Shown here piece after piece: positions 1 to 8,512 of a DNA stretch of 64,000 bases; the stretch's first letter is position 1, and each line of letters begins with the position of its first letter. Made by a program: the position numbers and the translations under genes. The stretch is from Calothrix membranacea FACHB-236 (GTDB lineage: Bacteria; Cyanobacteriota; Cyanobacteriia; Cyanobacteriales; Nostocaceae). Under the pieces are notes generated by a model, which worked only from the letters and a program-made list of their open reading frames with translations, was not told where the DNA came from and did no database searches. The DNA lies in the NCBI RefSeq assembly GCF_014696315.1, contig NZ_JACJPX010000008.1, forward strand, positions 1-64,000, given 5' to 3'.

Positions 1-41
1 CCCCAATCCCCAATCCCCACTACTCCCCCGTCCCCATAGGC
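1..41. repeat. CCCCAAT-type short tandem repeat
   Basis: Degenerate heptamer repeat (ccccaat, ccccaat, ccccact, then drifting) at the window edge. This is the short tandemly repeated type typical of heterocystous cyanobacteria. It may continue to the left of the window. Confidence 0.7.
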
Positions 42-140
42 GTTATCTTAAAAATTAGTGCATAGACGTAAATCATCTATCCAGCGCTGTTTGCTGAATT
101 CAGCACAAACTGACAAATTGTAGTTCTCAAGGTTCATTTA

Positions 141-725
141 ATGAATGGCGTAAAGTATCGGTTTTTACATAAAAAATCTAATTGGCAACGATGGGTTTCC
201 AAAGCTTTAGTGATGCTTGTTTGCCTGTTCATTATCAATATGCAAGCAGCATCCGCTGGTCTTAAAGATGACATTTATGATGGCAACATTTTCGTGGTTT
301 ATGCTGGTAATGGTTCACTGGTGCCACCGAGACAAACACTAGCACAGACTTTAGCAGAGCATAAACCAGCATTTTTGGCTTTTTATGTTGACGACAGCAA
401 AGATTGTAAGGAATATGCCATTACAATTTCACGAGTGCAAGAATTCTATGGCAAAGTCGTAGAAATTCTTCCCATCAGTGTAGATACCATCCCTGCTAAA
501 AAAACCTATGAACCTACGGAAGCAGGATATTACTACTCTGGCGCTGTTCCTCAAGTTGTAGTCTTTGATCAATCAGGTAAAGTACTTTTAAATAAGCAGG
601 GTCAAGTTCCCTTTGAGGACATCGACGATCGCTTTCGTGAGGTGTTTGATTTACTACCTCGTACCGAATCAGTGCAGCTAAAACGGCGTTCCTTTAATGA
701 GTTCAGTAGTGAGTTAAGTAAATAA
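141..725 (+). CDS. Exported thioredoxin-fold-like protein, possible thylakoid PSI accumulation factor
   Basis: A 194-residue protein with an N-terminal hydrophobic segment (about residues 20-38) ending in AASAG, which reads as a signal peptide or membrane anchor. The rest resembles the cyanobacterial thioredoxin-like family annotated as thylakoid membrane photosystem I accumulation factor: a strand with AFLAFYVDDS, a helix, then VEILPISVD and a cis-Pro-like AVPQVVVFDQSGK stretch. The usual CxxC is absent; only one Cys lies near the active-site position (DSKDCKEY), so a classical dithiol oxidoreductase role is unlikely. The ATG has an AAGG Shine-Dalgarno 8 bases upstream. A good terminator follows, so it is probably monocistronic. 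The family assignment is from memory. Confidence 0.6.
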   Translation: MNGVKYRFLHKKSNWQRWVSKALVMLVCLFIINMQAASAGLKDDIYDGNIFVVYAGNGSLVPPRQTLAQTLAEHKPAFLAFYVDDSKDCKEYAITISRVQEFYGKVVEILPISVDTIPAKKTYEPTEAGYYYSGAVPQVVVFDQSGKVLLNKQGQVPFEDIDDRFREVFDLLPRTESVQLKRRSFNEFSSELSK

Positions 726-731
726 CTTTCA

Positions 732-762
732 GGGTAGACCAATGGTCTGCCCTATGTTTTTA
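732..762 (+). terminator. Rho-independent terminator after the thioredoxin-like gene
   Basis: Stem GGGTAGACC / GGTCTGCCC with loop AAT (one G-T pair), followed by TATGTTTTTATT. It begins 7 bases after the stop codon at 725. Confidence 0.75.
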
Positions 763-880
763 TTATGTCAAACAATTAAGACTGCTATATCTGATACTGC
801 ATTTACCCTAAGCTTAAAGCATAATACTGTAAGAATTTACCTAAGCCATTAAGAAAGTTAATCCATAATAAATAAGCAAC

Positions 881-966
881 AATAAATAACAAATAACAAA
901 TGACAAATGACCAATGACAAATAACTAACGATAAACGACAAATGACCAATGACAAATGACAATTGA
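881..966. repeat. TGACAAA/TGACCAA short tandem repeat
   Basis: About a dozen degenerate heptamers (aataaca, aatgaca, aatgacc) run up to the start region of the next gene. The array fills most of the 236-base gap and supplies no obvious promoter. Confidence 0.75.
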
Positions 967-986
967 CTAATTTAGAGTGTGTTCTG

Positions 987-1595
987 ATGTCAAAGGTTTA
1001 CACTACCGAGGAACTTATAAAAATATTGGCAGATGAGCGTCAAGCTTGTCTGAAAGGTGAACGCCTGAAGTTAGAAGTAACGGTCTCTGGCAATCCTTTA
1101 ATTGACCAATTTATCAGAAGCGATGGATTGCAAAAGTTTACTGCTTATCAAGATTTTAAAGCCGCCATTCACGATTATCAAAGAGAAAATTATGTGTCAG
1201 GAATTATCTGGCATGAAGTGAATGTCAAAGGCAAAACCCTAAAATATCCTAAAATAGACCATGAGTTAATCGCCATTACTAGTGACTTAGCAATATTACA
1301 TACTGCTAAAAATTCTATCTTAGAATTTTGGTATGAAGTCACAATAGAAATGGACTTATATTTGAGTTTTAATAATAGCAAACAATATCAGCAAATTAAT
1401 AAGCTTGATGTTGAAAGAATTGCTCAAATCACAGAATGGGCAAGTTTATGGAAATGGGAAAATTCCAACTTTCTAGAAATTATTTTGCAGCTAGGATGGG
1501 GTAAACCAGAAGAAGCTCAATATAAACGTGGTAGACCGCATTCTGGTAGTGAATATATTCACGCGGTAAATCCCGGAAACCGCCCAATTGGTTAA
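987..1595 (+). CDS. Hypothetical cyanobacterial protein
   Basis: About 202 residues from the ATG at 987. A TTG at 963 would add 8 residues, but those are encoded by the end of the tandem repeat, so I prefer the ATG. No signal peptide or membrane segment is visible. The sequence is mixed alpha/beta, with charged helices near the N-terminus (TEELIKILADERQACLKGERL) and a C-terminal basic stretch (KRGRPHSG). I do not recognise the family. It ends 12 bases before an orphan hicB-like gene, so the two are probably co-transcribed. An association with HicB could mean it occupies the toxin position, but no HicA signature (GSHHIF-like) is present. Confidence 0.6.
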   Translation: MSKVYTTEELIKILADERQACLKGERLKLEVTVSGNPLIDQFIRSDGLQKFTAYQDFKAAIHDYQRENYVSGIIWHEVNVKGKTLKYPKIDHELIAITSDLAILHTAKNSILEFWYEVTIEMDLYLSFNNSKQYQQINKLDVERIAQITEWASLWKWENSNFLEIILQLGWGKPEEAQYKRGRPHSGSEYIHAVNPGNRPIG

Positions 1596-1607
1596 ATAAC
1601 AAGAATA

Positions 1608-1787
1608 ATGCGTTATACAGTCGTGATTGAAAAGGGAGAAACTAGCTACGGCGCTTATGTCCCCGATTTACCTGGTTGTGTAGCTGTGGGCGAAACTTTA
1701 GAAGAAGTTAAACAAATGATTGCAGAAGCCATTGAATTTCATATCGAGGGAATGCTAGAAGAGGGTTTACCTATTCCCCGTCCTTAA
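1608..1787 (+). CDS. HicB-family antitoxin-like protein, orphan
   Basis: A 59-residue protein starting MRYTVVIEKGETSYGAYVPD and continuing with LPGCVAVGETLEEVKQM and an EEGLPIPRP end. This is the partial RNase-H-fold signature of the short HicB family (Y-x-A-x-V-P-D-L-P-G-C plus the IPxP tail). There is no C-terminal helix-turn-helix or ribbon-helix-helix extension. HicB normally neutralises the HicA mRNA interferase, but no HicA is encoded on either side: upstream is an unrelated 202-residue protein and downstream is a repeat-rich gap. It is either a solitary antitoxin or paired with an unrecognised partner upstream. Confidence 0.8.
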   Translation: MRYTVVIEKGETSYGAYVPDLPGCVAVGETLEEVKQMIAEAIEFHIEGMLEEGLPIPRP

Positions 1788-1852
1788 AGATAATAAACTA
1801 AGCGAGAATTTAAGACTAAGAGACCATTTATAAAGTAAATCTTAAGTAGGGG

Positions 1853-1990
1853 AGCCACTGCGTTGCGCGGTGAGTGCAGCCACACGTGCGGCTATGCCGC
1901 CGAGTGGACTGCCGCTCGCGTAGCGTATCCGAAGGATTCACCCGAAGGGGTTTCCCGCGTTGTAGCAAGTGGCGTTGTGTTACGGCTATG
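1853..1990. repeat. GC-rich palindromic interspersed repeat
   Basis: A stretch much richer in G+C than its surroundings, built of small palindromes (gccgccgag, cccgaagggg, gccactgcgttgcg). The core gagccactgcgttg recurs at about 42350, and its complement caacgcactggctc at about 39476 and 48529. An ORF across it on the minus strand is judged non-coding. Confidence 0.55.
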
Positions 1991-2029
1991 AAAGGATTTG
2001 GGACACAGAGACAATGGAATTTAGCCGTA

Positions 2030-2130
2030 ATACCAATTTGAAAAAAGAATGCGACAGATTGTAGGGTCAAGGCACTGCCTTGACCTCTAGAATATATTGA
2101 TGTGTCGCAAACATTATTTGAATTGGTATA
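2030..2130. mobile_element. MITE-like element, family 3, copy 1
   Basis: Terminal inverted repeats: the left end reads taccaatttgaaaaaag then aatgcgaca, and the right end reads tgtcgcaaacattatttg then aattggta. They match over about 26 bases with mismatches. The centre is a perfect hairpin, GGTCAAGGC-ACT-GCCTTGACC (2065-2085). No coding capacity. A diverged second copy lies at 48440-48584. Confidence 0.6.
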
Positions 2131-2314
2131 ACGCACCGCCGCGTGGATGATGCGTTATGCGCTAGGATAGTTCTTTCGTGACAAATCATATTGGAAACCA
2201 GCGCCTAACACATCCTACGATAATTTTATTTTTACTTTATAAATAACCTCTAATTGATCAATTAACCAAGCACAACGCGATCGCATTTTTGCATTGTACT
2301 TGGCTGTGCTGTAT

Positions 2315-3766
2315 TTATTTCGCCAGCGTTTTTACACTCAATACCTGCGGTGGTGTTGAATCTGGCGGATAAATTAAATCTACCTGTACCATTTTTTGAG
2401 TTGCAGGTGGCAGCGTCACCTGTAGTAATGGTTCTAAAACCTGTGCTGTTCTATGCCATAAATGGACATAACGCGTTTGTTTTTGTCCTTGTTCATCGGT
2501 ATAGCGTAGCCGCACCGTACCCCGGAAGAAGGGAAAATCTAAGGATGGTTTGCGGAAGCGGAGATTTCCTTTAGCTAATTTATCTTCCTTTAATGGTGTT
2601 TCTAGGGTGACAGCAACTTTCTGAGTTTGTTTAGTTGTATTGCTCAAAGGTAAACTAAGGCTATATTCCACACCATAATTACCATGCGCTTCATACGCCG
2701 TATCTGGATAGCGGGCTAACATTTTTGCAGTTTGGATTTGTTCGCTACCTAAACGTCCACCTTTAAGAGTGGCGATCGCATAAGAAATCGCTTTACCTGG
2801 TTGGGGAATTGTGAGAGTTTGAGCTTTGGGGTTATCTGTAAGAGACGCTTGCCATTGCGAACCCTGCGATACACCAGCTACACGCCCATAAATCAGCACA
2901 CCACCAGTAGCATTTGGGGGCGTAGGGGTTTTGTCTCGTGGCCCGGCAAAGTTACCATTATTGAGTAAAGCTTGCCATTCTGCGAGAGTAGGGGCGCGAT
3001 CGCTTCCGTCGGCGTTTTTCTTAGCAAACATCGCCAAACTAGCTGTATAAACTTTGCCATTACTACGCAGCCGCATAAAACTAGAGCGACCATTTACAGG
3101 CTTTTCCAGATTTTTCACCGGAATGGGATGATTCAGCAGCATTCGGCTTTGTCCTGGTGGGATTACCAGCTTTGCCGGAAAATCAGCTTGGCGAACCCCA
3201 CGCAATACATCAGCTACAGCGCGATTACCTGGCCCTGAGAAAGTTTTACCATCGTTATTGTCGATATAAGGCCCTAACGTTACAAACGGCGCATCCTGCA
3301 TCAAATAACTCGCCGCTTGCAATACATCTACTGTTACAGCTTGCTTACCTGGATTATTTACAATTACACCCAGGTATAGCGTCTGTAAATCCTTAGGAGT
3401 GTGGGTATAGTGGTGAGCAAATAAATCAAAGCGTCCCGAAAAGGGAAAATTTAAATGCGCCGCCGAAACTTTTTTCCCCTGTGGAGAAAACGTAGACAGC
3501 AAAATGCCTTCATTTTTAACCCATTCTGGGCTATTGCTGTTAAATACAGGAATATTATCCAGCTTGCCAGGTAAAGGACGTACTTCTCCAGCTTGTACAA
3601 CTTCTTGAGGTCCTGGCTTGGGCGAAGTTTGGGCGACGACTGCAGAATTGTGACTGTCAGTATTTGATTTAAAAGTTGCGTATGTCAAAGTTTGAGACAT
3701 CGCAGCTCCTAATAAAAATAAGCATATAGGTGCAGTCAGTTGATATTGAGGCTTATTAGCTGGCAT
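2315..3766 (-). CDS. Secreted DUF3370 protein
   Basis: A 483-residue protein with an N-terminal signal sequence (hydrophobic LTAPICLFLLGAAMS, residues 10-24). A Pro/Gln-rich linker (AQTSPKPGPQEVVQAG) leads into a long beta-rich domain characteristic of cyanobacterial DUF3370 proteins (EVRPLPGKLDNIPVFNSN, FDLFAHHYTH). The length is normal for the family. The function is not known; the domain is all-beta in appearance and the protein should act in the periplasm or outer layers. It stands alone, with 165 bases between it and the upstream gene's end. Confidence 0.8.
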   Translation of the reverse strand: MPANKPQYQLTAPICLFLLGAAMSQTLTYATFKSNTDSHNSAVVAQTSPKPGPQEVVQAGEVRPLPGKLDNIPVFNSNSPEWVKNEGILLSTFSPQGKKVSAAHLNFPFSGRFDLFAHHYTHTPKDLQTLYLGVIVNNPGKQAVTVDVLQAASYLMQDAPFVTLGPYIDNNDGKTFSGPGNRAVADVLRGVRQADFPAKLVIPPGQSRMLLNHPIPVKNLEKPVNGRSSFMRLRSNGKVYTASLAMFAKKNADGSDRAPTLAEWQALLNNGNFAGPRDKTPTPPNATGGVLIYGRVAGVSQGSQWQASLTDNPKAQTLTIPQPGKAISYAIATLKGGRLGSEQIQTAKMLARYPDTAYEAHGNYGVEYSLSLPLSNTTKQTQKVAVTLETPLKEDKLAKGNLRFRKPSLDFPFFRGTVRLRYTDEQGQKQTRYVHLWHRTAQVLEPLLQVTLPPATQKMVQVDLIYPPDSTPPQVLSVKTLAK

Positions 3767-3844
3767 ATATATTTATTTTTCAAGAAAACAGTAGTTTTCA
3801 CGATGACCTTATGTAACTACAAGTTCCTTGAACAATATTTCTGA

Positions 3845-3940
3845 CAATGGGCATAGCGCATGGGGCATTGGGCATTGGTGTTTGTCTCATTACCCATTCC
3901 CCATTCCCCATTCCCCATTCCCCATTCCCCATTACCCCCC
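3845..3940. repeat. Inverted pair of heptamer tandem arrays (GGGCATT / CCCCATT)
   Basis: A left arm of ggggcattgggcattgg and a right arm of about six CCCCATT units can fold back on each other. The right arm runs into the 3' end of the flavoprotein gene: its stop codon (3932-3934, minus strand) and last glycine codons lie in the repeat. Confidence 0.75.
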
Positions 3941-5053
3941 AAACCCAGGAATCAAACGCTTCAAAGCCCGACTAGCAACATCACCATAGCGTAATTCGCC
4001 ATTGAAAATTCTACCCATAGTCTGGACAGTAGAAGGACGCTTGACACAAACGTTGTAGGCAATTTTAGGAAAGCGATAAAATGCGTTAGCTAATTTTTGT
4101 GCCCATGCCATCTCTGTACCCCATTGTTCGCTCATGGCATTGGTATATTGTTCTAAAGCGTTGATATCACCTGTCAGTGCTTCATTAATAGCATTAGCTG
4201 CTAGCAATCCACTAAAAATTGAAGGACGGATACCTTCTGCTGTCATGGGGTCAACTACACAAGCTGCTTCCCCAGCCAAAATTGCATTTTGAGTATGTAG
4301 CTTTTGATTACCATTCCACAAGCAAATAGGATGACCATGTTGCTTGCAGATTTTCACATCTACATTAAAAGATTGAGAGTAATCATCCAAAATTTTCTTG
4401 AAATCTTGGGGTACGCCACCCATAAAAGTACCAACGCCAATGGAATAACCATCAGCCTTGGGGAAATTCCAAATATAGCCATTTTTGACCATACCAAACT
4501 CAAAATGAGCTACAGATGTATTCTCGACATCGGCGGGAACTTCTGCCTCTAAAGCACCTGTTAAGTGGCGTTTGCGGTCTTTGAAACCTAGCCATTTTGC
4601 CATCGGCCCTTTAGCACCATCAGCCGCAATTAAATAACGACCTATAACTGGGCCGTTAGCTGTGTTGACCTGCCAAGAATCTCCTTTAAACTCAATTCCA
4701 GTGACCTCTGTCTTGTCTTGTAGGTCTGCCCCTTGCTTCTGGGCTTGCTCAACTATAAAATTGTCAAAAACCTCTCGCCGCACCATCCAAATCGCTTCTT
4801 TAATTCCAATTTTTGCCTCTACAGAATCTTCTAAGTTCCAGGTGAAGCGGTAAGAGTCAACCTTCACCGAAATCGCTGGGCTAAAATCAAAGTCAAACCA
4901 TTGGGCAATGACTGGTGATACTCCGCCTCCACAAGGTTTGTATCTTGGTAGGGATTCTTTTTCTAAAACTAATACTGAGTGACCCCGCTTGGCCAAATGA
5001 TATGCGGCGGTTCCACCAGCTGGCCCGGCTCCAACGATGATACAATCGTACAT
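3932..5053 (-). CDS. Geranylgeranyl reductase family FAD-dependent oxidoreductase
   Basis: A 373-residue cytosolic flavoprotein. The Rossmann dinucleotide motif is at the very N-terminus (IIVGAGPAGG, residues 5-14), followed by the RYKPCGGG signature around residue 40 that marks the geranylgeranyl reductase/ChlP family. A second FAD motif (AILAGEAACVVDPMTAEGI) sits near residue 265. ChlP itself is about 400 residues, so this shorter protein is more likely a paralogue acting on another isoprenoid or lipid double bond than the chlorophyll enzyme. The last residues are encoded by a heptamer repeat, which may have replaced the original C-terminus. Confidence 0.8.
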   Translation of the reverse strand: MYDCIIVGAGPAGGTAAYHLAKRGHSVLVLEKESLPRYKPCGGGVSPVIAQWFDFDFSPAISVKVDSYRFTWNLEDSVEAKIGIKEAIWMVRREVFDNFIVEQAQKQGADLQDKTEVTGIEFKGDSWQVNTANGPVIGRYLIAADGAKGPMAKWLGFKDRKRHLTGALEAEVPADVENTSVAHFEFGMVKNGYIWNFPKADGYSIGVGTFMGGVPQDFKKILDDYSQSFNVDVKICKQHGHPICLWNGNQKLHTQNAILAGEAACVVDPMTAEGIRPSIFSGLLAANAINEALTGDINALEQYTNAMSEQWGTEMAWAQKLANAFYRFPKIAYNVCVKRPSTVQTMGRIFNGELRYGDVASRALKRLIPGFGG

Positions 5054-5313
5054 AAGGCTAAATTTTAGCTCCTCACTTTGTTGGCAAAAAAATATATTTT
5101 TCTAATCTAGAGATAGAAAGTATCACAATAACTTTAAATAATTTTAGAGTTTGTTGCTGAAAATTTATCAGCATTTTATCTTTGATTTTTTAAGAAAAAA
5201 TTTACTCTTCAAGCTTCATTTTAAGCTAGTTAATAGCTTAAAAAAGCCTTATATAGCAATCAATCTCAATCCTAGCTATATTTTAAAAATTGTTTACTAT
5301 AGCGCTTCCTAGC

Positions 5314-5490
5314 CTAGTGAAGTAGAAATTTATCGGCGTGTAAGTGTAAATAAAGCTATCCCTTTACACAGTTACAAGCCTTGATTTCTAAAACTTTTGA
5401 ATTTTGAATTTTGCGAAAAGTTGCGTGCGGGGGTTCCCCCCGTTGAGCAAACTTTTCAAGACGAATTTTGAATTCCGCACAGCGGTACTG
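5314..5490. mobile_element. MITE-like element, family 2, degenerate copy
   Basis: The left end reads ctagtgaagtagaaattt then atcggcg; the right end is ccgcacagcggtactg. The inside holds taaataaagctatcc, TTTTGAA heptamers and a GC-rich hairpin (GAAAAGTTGC... GCAAACTTTTC, 5416-5460). Outer flank tatagcgcttcctagcct also occurs, inverted, beside the copy at 22951. It fills most of the 445-base gap between the flavoprotein and the kinase. Confidence 0.55.
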
Positions 5491-5498
5491 TCCCTTTG

Positions 5499-8135
5499 CT
5501 ACTTATAGCCTATAGGGATCTCAATCATAAATTTTGTACCTTGTCTGGGTATAGATTCACACCACAATTTACCACCATGCTTCTCTGTAACAATTTGATA
5601 GCTGATTGATAAGCCCAACCCAGTACCTTTGCCTACTGGCTTTGTCGTAAAGAAGGGATCGAATAGACGTTGGCAAACTTCTTCTTTCATTCCAGGGCCA
5701 TTATCGGCAATACAAATCCGCACTCTGTCACTGTGAATTACCTCTGTCTGAATCGAAATAGTGGCGACTCTTTCTTGATTGCCATCTTCCAGCGCATCGA
5801 TCGCATTACTGATAATGTTCATGAATACCTGATTTAGCTGCCCAGCATGGCATTCTACCAGTGGTAAATTACCATATTCCTTGATAATTTTAATTTCTGG
5901 GCGTTGTGGATGGGCTTTTAATCGGTGATGCAAGATGGTAATAGTGCTGTCAATACCATCATGGATATTAACATCTTTAACTTCCGCTTCGTCTAAGCGT
6001 GAGAAGTTTCGCAAGGAAAGTACAATCTCCCGAATCCTGTTAGTACCCAAGCGCATGGATTGGAGAACTTTAGTCAAGTCTTCAATAAGAAATTCTAGAT
6101 CCATCGATTCGATTGCAGCTGCAATTTCTTGCGGTGGTTGGGGATAATGCTGCTGATAAAGTTCTACTAAATTTAATAAGTCATAAGTATATTCACCAAC
6201 ATGGGTGAGATTGCCATGAATAAAGTTAACAGGGTTATTAATTTCGTGAGCAACACCCGCTACCATTTGACCTAGGCTGGACATTTTCTCACTCTGAATC
6301 ATCTGGAGTTGGGTTTGTTTCAATTCTTGCAGGGTTTGCTCAAGTTCCTGGGTTTTTTGCTGGAGTGTGATTTCAGCTTGTTTGCGTAAGCGAAGCTCGT
6401 CGTAAACTTCGCTTAAATCTCGCAGAATACCTTGCAATCCAATAACTTTACCATCGGCATCCTTCATTGGTGAAACATTCGAGGTAACCCATCCCCAAGT
6501 TCCATCCGGTTTCGGATGGCGAAACTCCATACCTGCACCACTCTCACCTGTGGCAATAATTTGATTGAGGAAGTCTGTCACCTTGGCTAAATCATCGGTA
6601 TGAATTAAAGGTGTAAAGGAGCGATTTAACCATTCACAAACTTCATAGCCAAAAATATCCCGAAACTTAGGAGAAATATAAGTCAGGGTACTATCTAAAT
6701 GAGAAGTCCAAATCACATCATTGGCACCTTCGACAAGGTTACGGAACTTAGCTTCGCTTTCGGCAATTGCAGCTTCGGCTCGCTGGCGTTCGCTGATGTC
6801 CCTAATTACTGCTAAGGCATGAATTTTGCCATTGTAAAGACATGGAGTTGCTCTAACTTCCACATTAAACGGCGTGCCATCTTTACGTACATCTACAGCT
6901 TGAATACTAATTTCACGACCAGCTGTAATAGTGTGAATAAAGTCTGATAACTGTGGCAGACTATCTGGATGAATAAAGTCTTGAGCTTGAAGTTGAGTAA
7001 ATTCCTCTTGGGAATAGCCATGCATTTTACAAACTGCATGATTGGCGACAATAATTTTTCCCATTTCCAAATCGACGATGTTAATTCCATCACTAACATT
7101 TTCAAAAATCGTGCGGTAAAGAATTTCTTGCTGCTCTAGTGCGCTTTGAGCTTGTTTGTGCGCTGTAATGTCGGTTGCCGTCACGACAATTTGATGAATG
7201 CGTGAAGTACTATCTCTTAAGGGTGTGACGCTCAACGACCACCAAGTTTCTTGATCGTCAACACAGAAATGCTCTTCAAAATAATTAGTTTTTCCAGATT
7301 GGACAGCCGCCAAATAGCGTTGACGGTAGAGGTTCGCCATATCACTAGAGAAGGCTTCTGCCAAGGTTTTACCTAAAAGGTATGTCATCGATACCGCGTT
7401 ATTACGGGCGATCGCTGAGTTGTAGTTTGCAAACCGGAACTCTGCACCATCATCTAATACATCCAAAACAAAGATGCCATAGTCCACGCCCTCCCAAACA
7501 CTTTGCAAAAGCTGTTTTTGCTCTAAAAAACGCTGTTCTGTAGATTTGCGATCGCGAATATCACGGCTGATGGTTGCCAAACCTATAGGCTGGTTGTTAG
7601 TGGGATCTTTGACAACAAACAGAGTAAAATCCACTGGAATCAGCTCTGCAGTCACGAAATGGCAAAATTGGAATTCACTGTGCCAATATCCCTGCTGCAT
7701 CACAGTTGGTAAAATTTTTTGGAGCAGTTCTTCTTGATCTTGGGAAATTAAAAACTCGCTGATGTGTTTAGTTTTAGCTGACTCAATATCTTTTAGCCCC
7801 ACTAATTCTAATCCTGCGGGGTTGATGTAGAAGGGTTGTCCCGCCAAAGAAGCAATACCAATAAAGTCAGCACTAGCTTCTAGAATTGTTTTCAAAACTT
7901 GGTGTTCTTCCATTACTTGCCCAAAAAAGCTTAGGGGAAGCCCGTCGTAGGCATCGCTTTCTTGCTGTGCTGCTAAATCTGGGCTGGCTGACTTTTGCCG
8001 GTGTGCCAACTCTTGCTCTAATTGTGCTACTCTCTGGCGCAAGGTAATTAGTTCTAAGTTCAGGCTTGCATCGCTCTCGGTATCTAGAACTATTTTGTCT
8101 GTAGGCATTTCATTGTTGGCAGAAAGCTGAGTCAT
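5499..8135 (-). CDS. Four-PAS soluble sensor histidine kinase
   Basis: An 878-residue protein with no membrane segment. An N-terminal coiled coil (about 25-55, LRQRVAQLEQELAHRQ) is followed by four PAS domains (about 72-195, 205-325, 335-450 and 458-580), each ending in a D-I-(S/T)-(E/D)-R/H type PAC motif. A long coiled coil (585-625) leads to a HisKA of the SEKMSSLGQMVAGVAHEINN type, with the phospho-acceptor His near 640. The HATPase has N box NIISNAIDAL, DNGPGM and GTGLGLSISYQI boxes, and ends at 878. There is no receiver domain, so a separate response regulator must accept the phosphate; none is adjacent. The signal is unknown; PAS domains suggest redox, light or a small ligand. Confidence 0.9.
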   Translation of the reverse strand: MTQLSANNEMPTDKIVLDTESDASLNLELITLRQRVAQLEQELAHRQKSASPDLAAQQESDAYDGLPLSFFGQVMEEHQVLKTILEASADFIGIASLAGQPFYINPAGLELVGLKDIESAKTKHISEFLISQDQEELLQKILPTVMQQGYWHSEFQFCHFVTAELIPVDFTLFVVKDPTNNQPIGLATISRDIRDRKSTEQRFLEQKQLLQSVWEGVDYGIFVLDVLDDGAEFRFANYNSAIARNNAVSMTYLLGKTLAEAFSSDMANLYRQRYLAAVQSGKTNYFEEHFCVDDQETWWSLSVTPLRDSTSRIHQIVVTATDITAHKQAQSALEQQEILYRTIFENVSDGINIVDLEMGKIIVANHAVCKMHGYSQEEFTQLQAQDFIHPDSLPQLSDFIHTITAGREISIQAVDVRKDGTPFNVEVRATPCLYNGKIHALAVIRDISERQRAEAAIAESEAKFRNLVEGANDVIWTSHLDSTLTYISPKFRDIFGYEVCEWLNRSFTPLIHTDDLAKVTDFLNQIIATGESGAGMEFRHPKPDGTWGWVTSNVSPMKDADGKVIGLQGILRDLSEVYDELRLRKQAEITLQQKTQELEQTLQELKQTQLQMIQSEKMSSLGQMVAGVAHEINNPVNFIHGNLTHVGEYTYDLLNLVELYQQHYPQPPQEIAAAIESMDLEFLIEDLTKVLQSMRLGTNRIREIVLSLRNFSRLDEAEVKDVNIHDGIDSTITILHHRLKAHPQRPEIKIIKEYGNLPLVECHAGQLNQVFMNIISNAIDALEDGNQERVATISIQTEVIHSDRVRICIADNGPGMKEEVCQRLFDPFFTTKPVGKGTGLGLSISYQIVTEKHGGKLWCESIPRQGTKFMIEIPIGYK

Positions 8136-8375
8136 ATCTTTGAAACCGTAGCGTATTTGTTATTCTGAACGCGATACGTAAACTTACTCTAGGTTTCCCA
8201 CGGATGAGTTCAGTTAAACAAAAACTGTCATATTCTGCCAAATTCCTAAAATAGCCGTGCTGAATTGTGTGGTGATTGCATATAGCGTTTCCCTGATAGG
8301 GACACAAAATTTTGCGCCCCTACGATGAGCTTTACTTTACTCCCATGCAATCTGCTGTAGTTACTAATTGGTAAT

Positions 8376-8506
8376 TAAGTAAGTCCGTGGAAATAAACCC
8401 AACTATGTTTAGAAACGTAAATAGGTTTGAAATCCTTACAAATGACAAATGACTAAGGACAAATGACAGCCTCAGCCAGTTATCTTTAATTTCGCCGACC
8501 TACTTA
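8376..8506. mobile_element. MITE-like element, family 1, copy A
   Basis: A 131-base element. Left end TAAGTAAGTCCGTGGAAAT; right end, read on the other strand, TAAGTAGGTCGGCGAAATT. The inside holds heptamer-like aatgacaaatgac. It ends 6 bases beyond the sdhA stop codon. Copies B (11435) and C (54371) share both ends and the cctcagccagttatcttt core. No coding capacity. Confidence 0.7.
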
Positions 8507-8512
8507 CCTTGA

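Noticed and set aside
881-966. Possible CRISPR-like array
   Set aside because: The units are contiguous heptamers with no spacers, and no cas gene is in the window.
1828-2136. Open frame of 102 codons on the minus strand
   Set aside because: It runs through a GC-rich palindromic repeat and the family 3 element; the composition is repeat-derived and there is no ribosome binding site.
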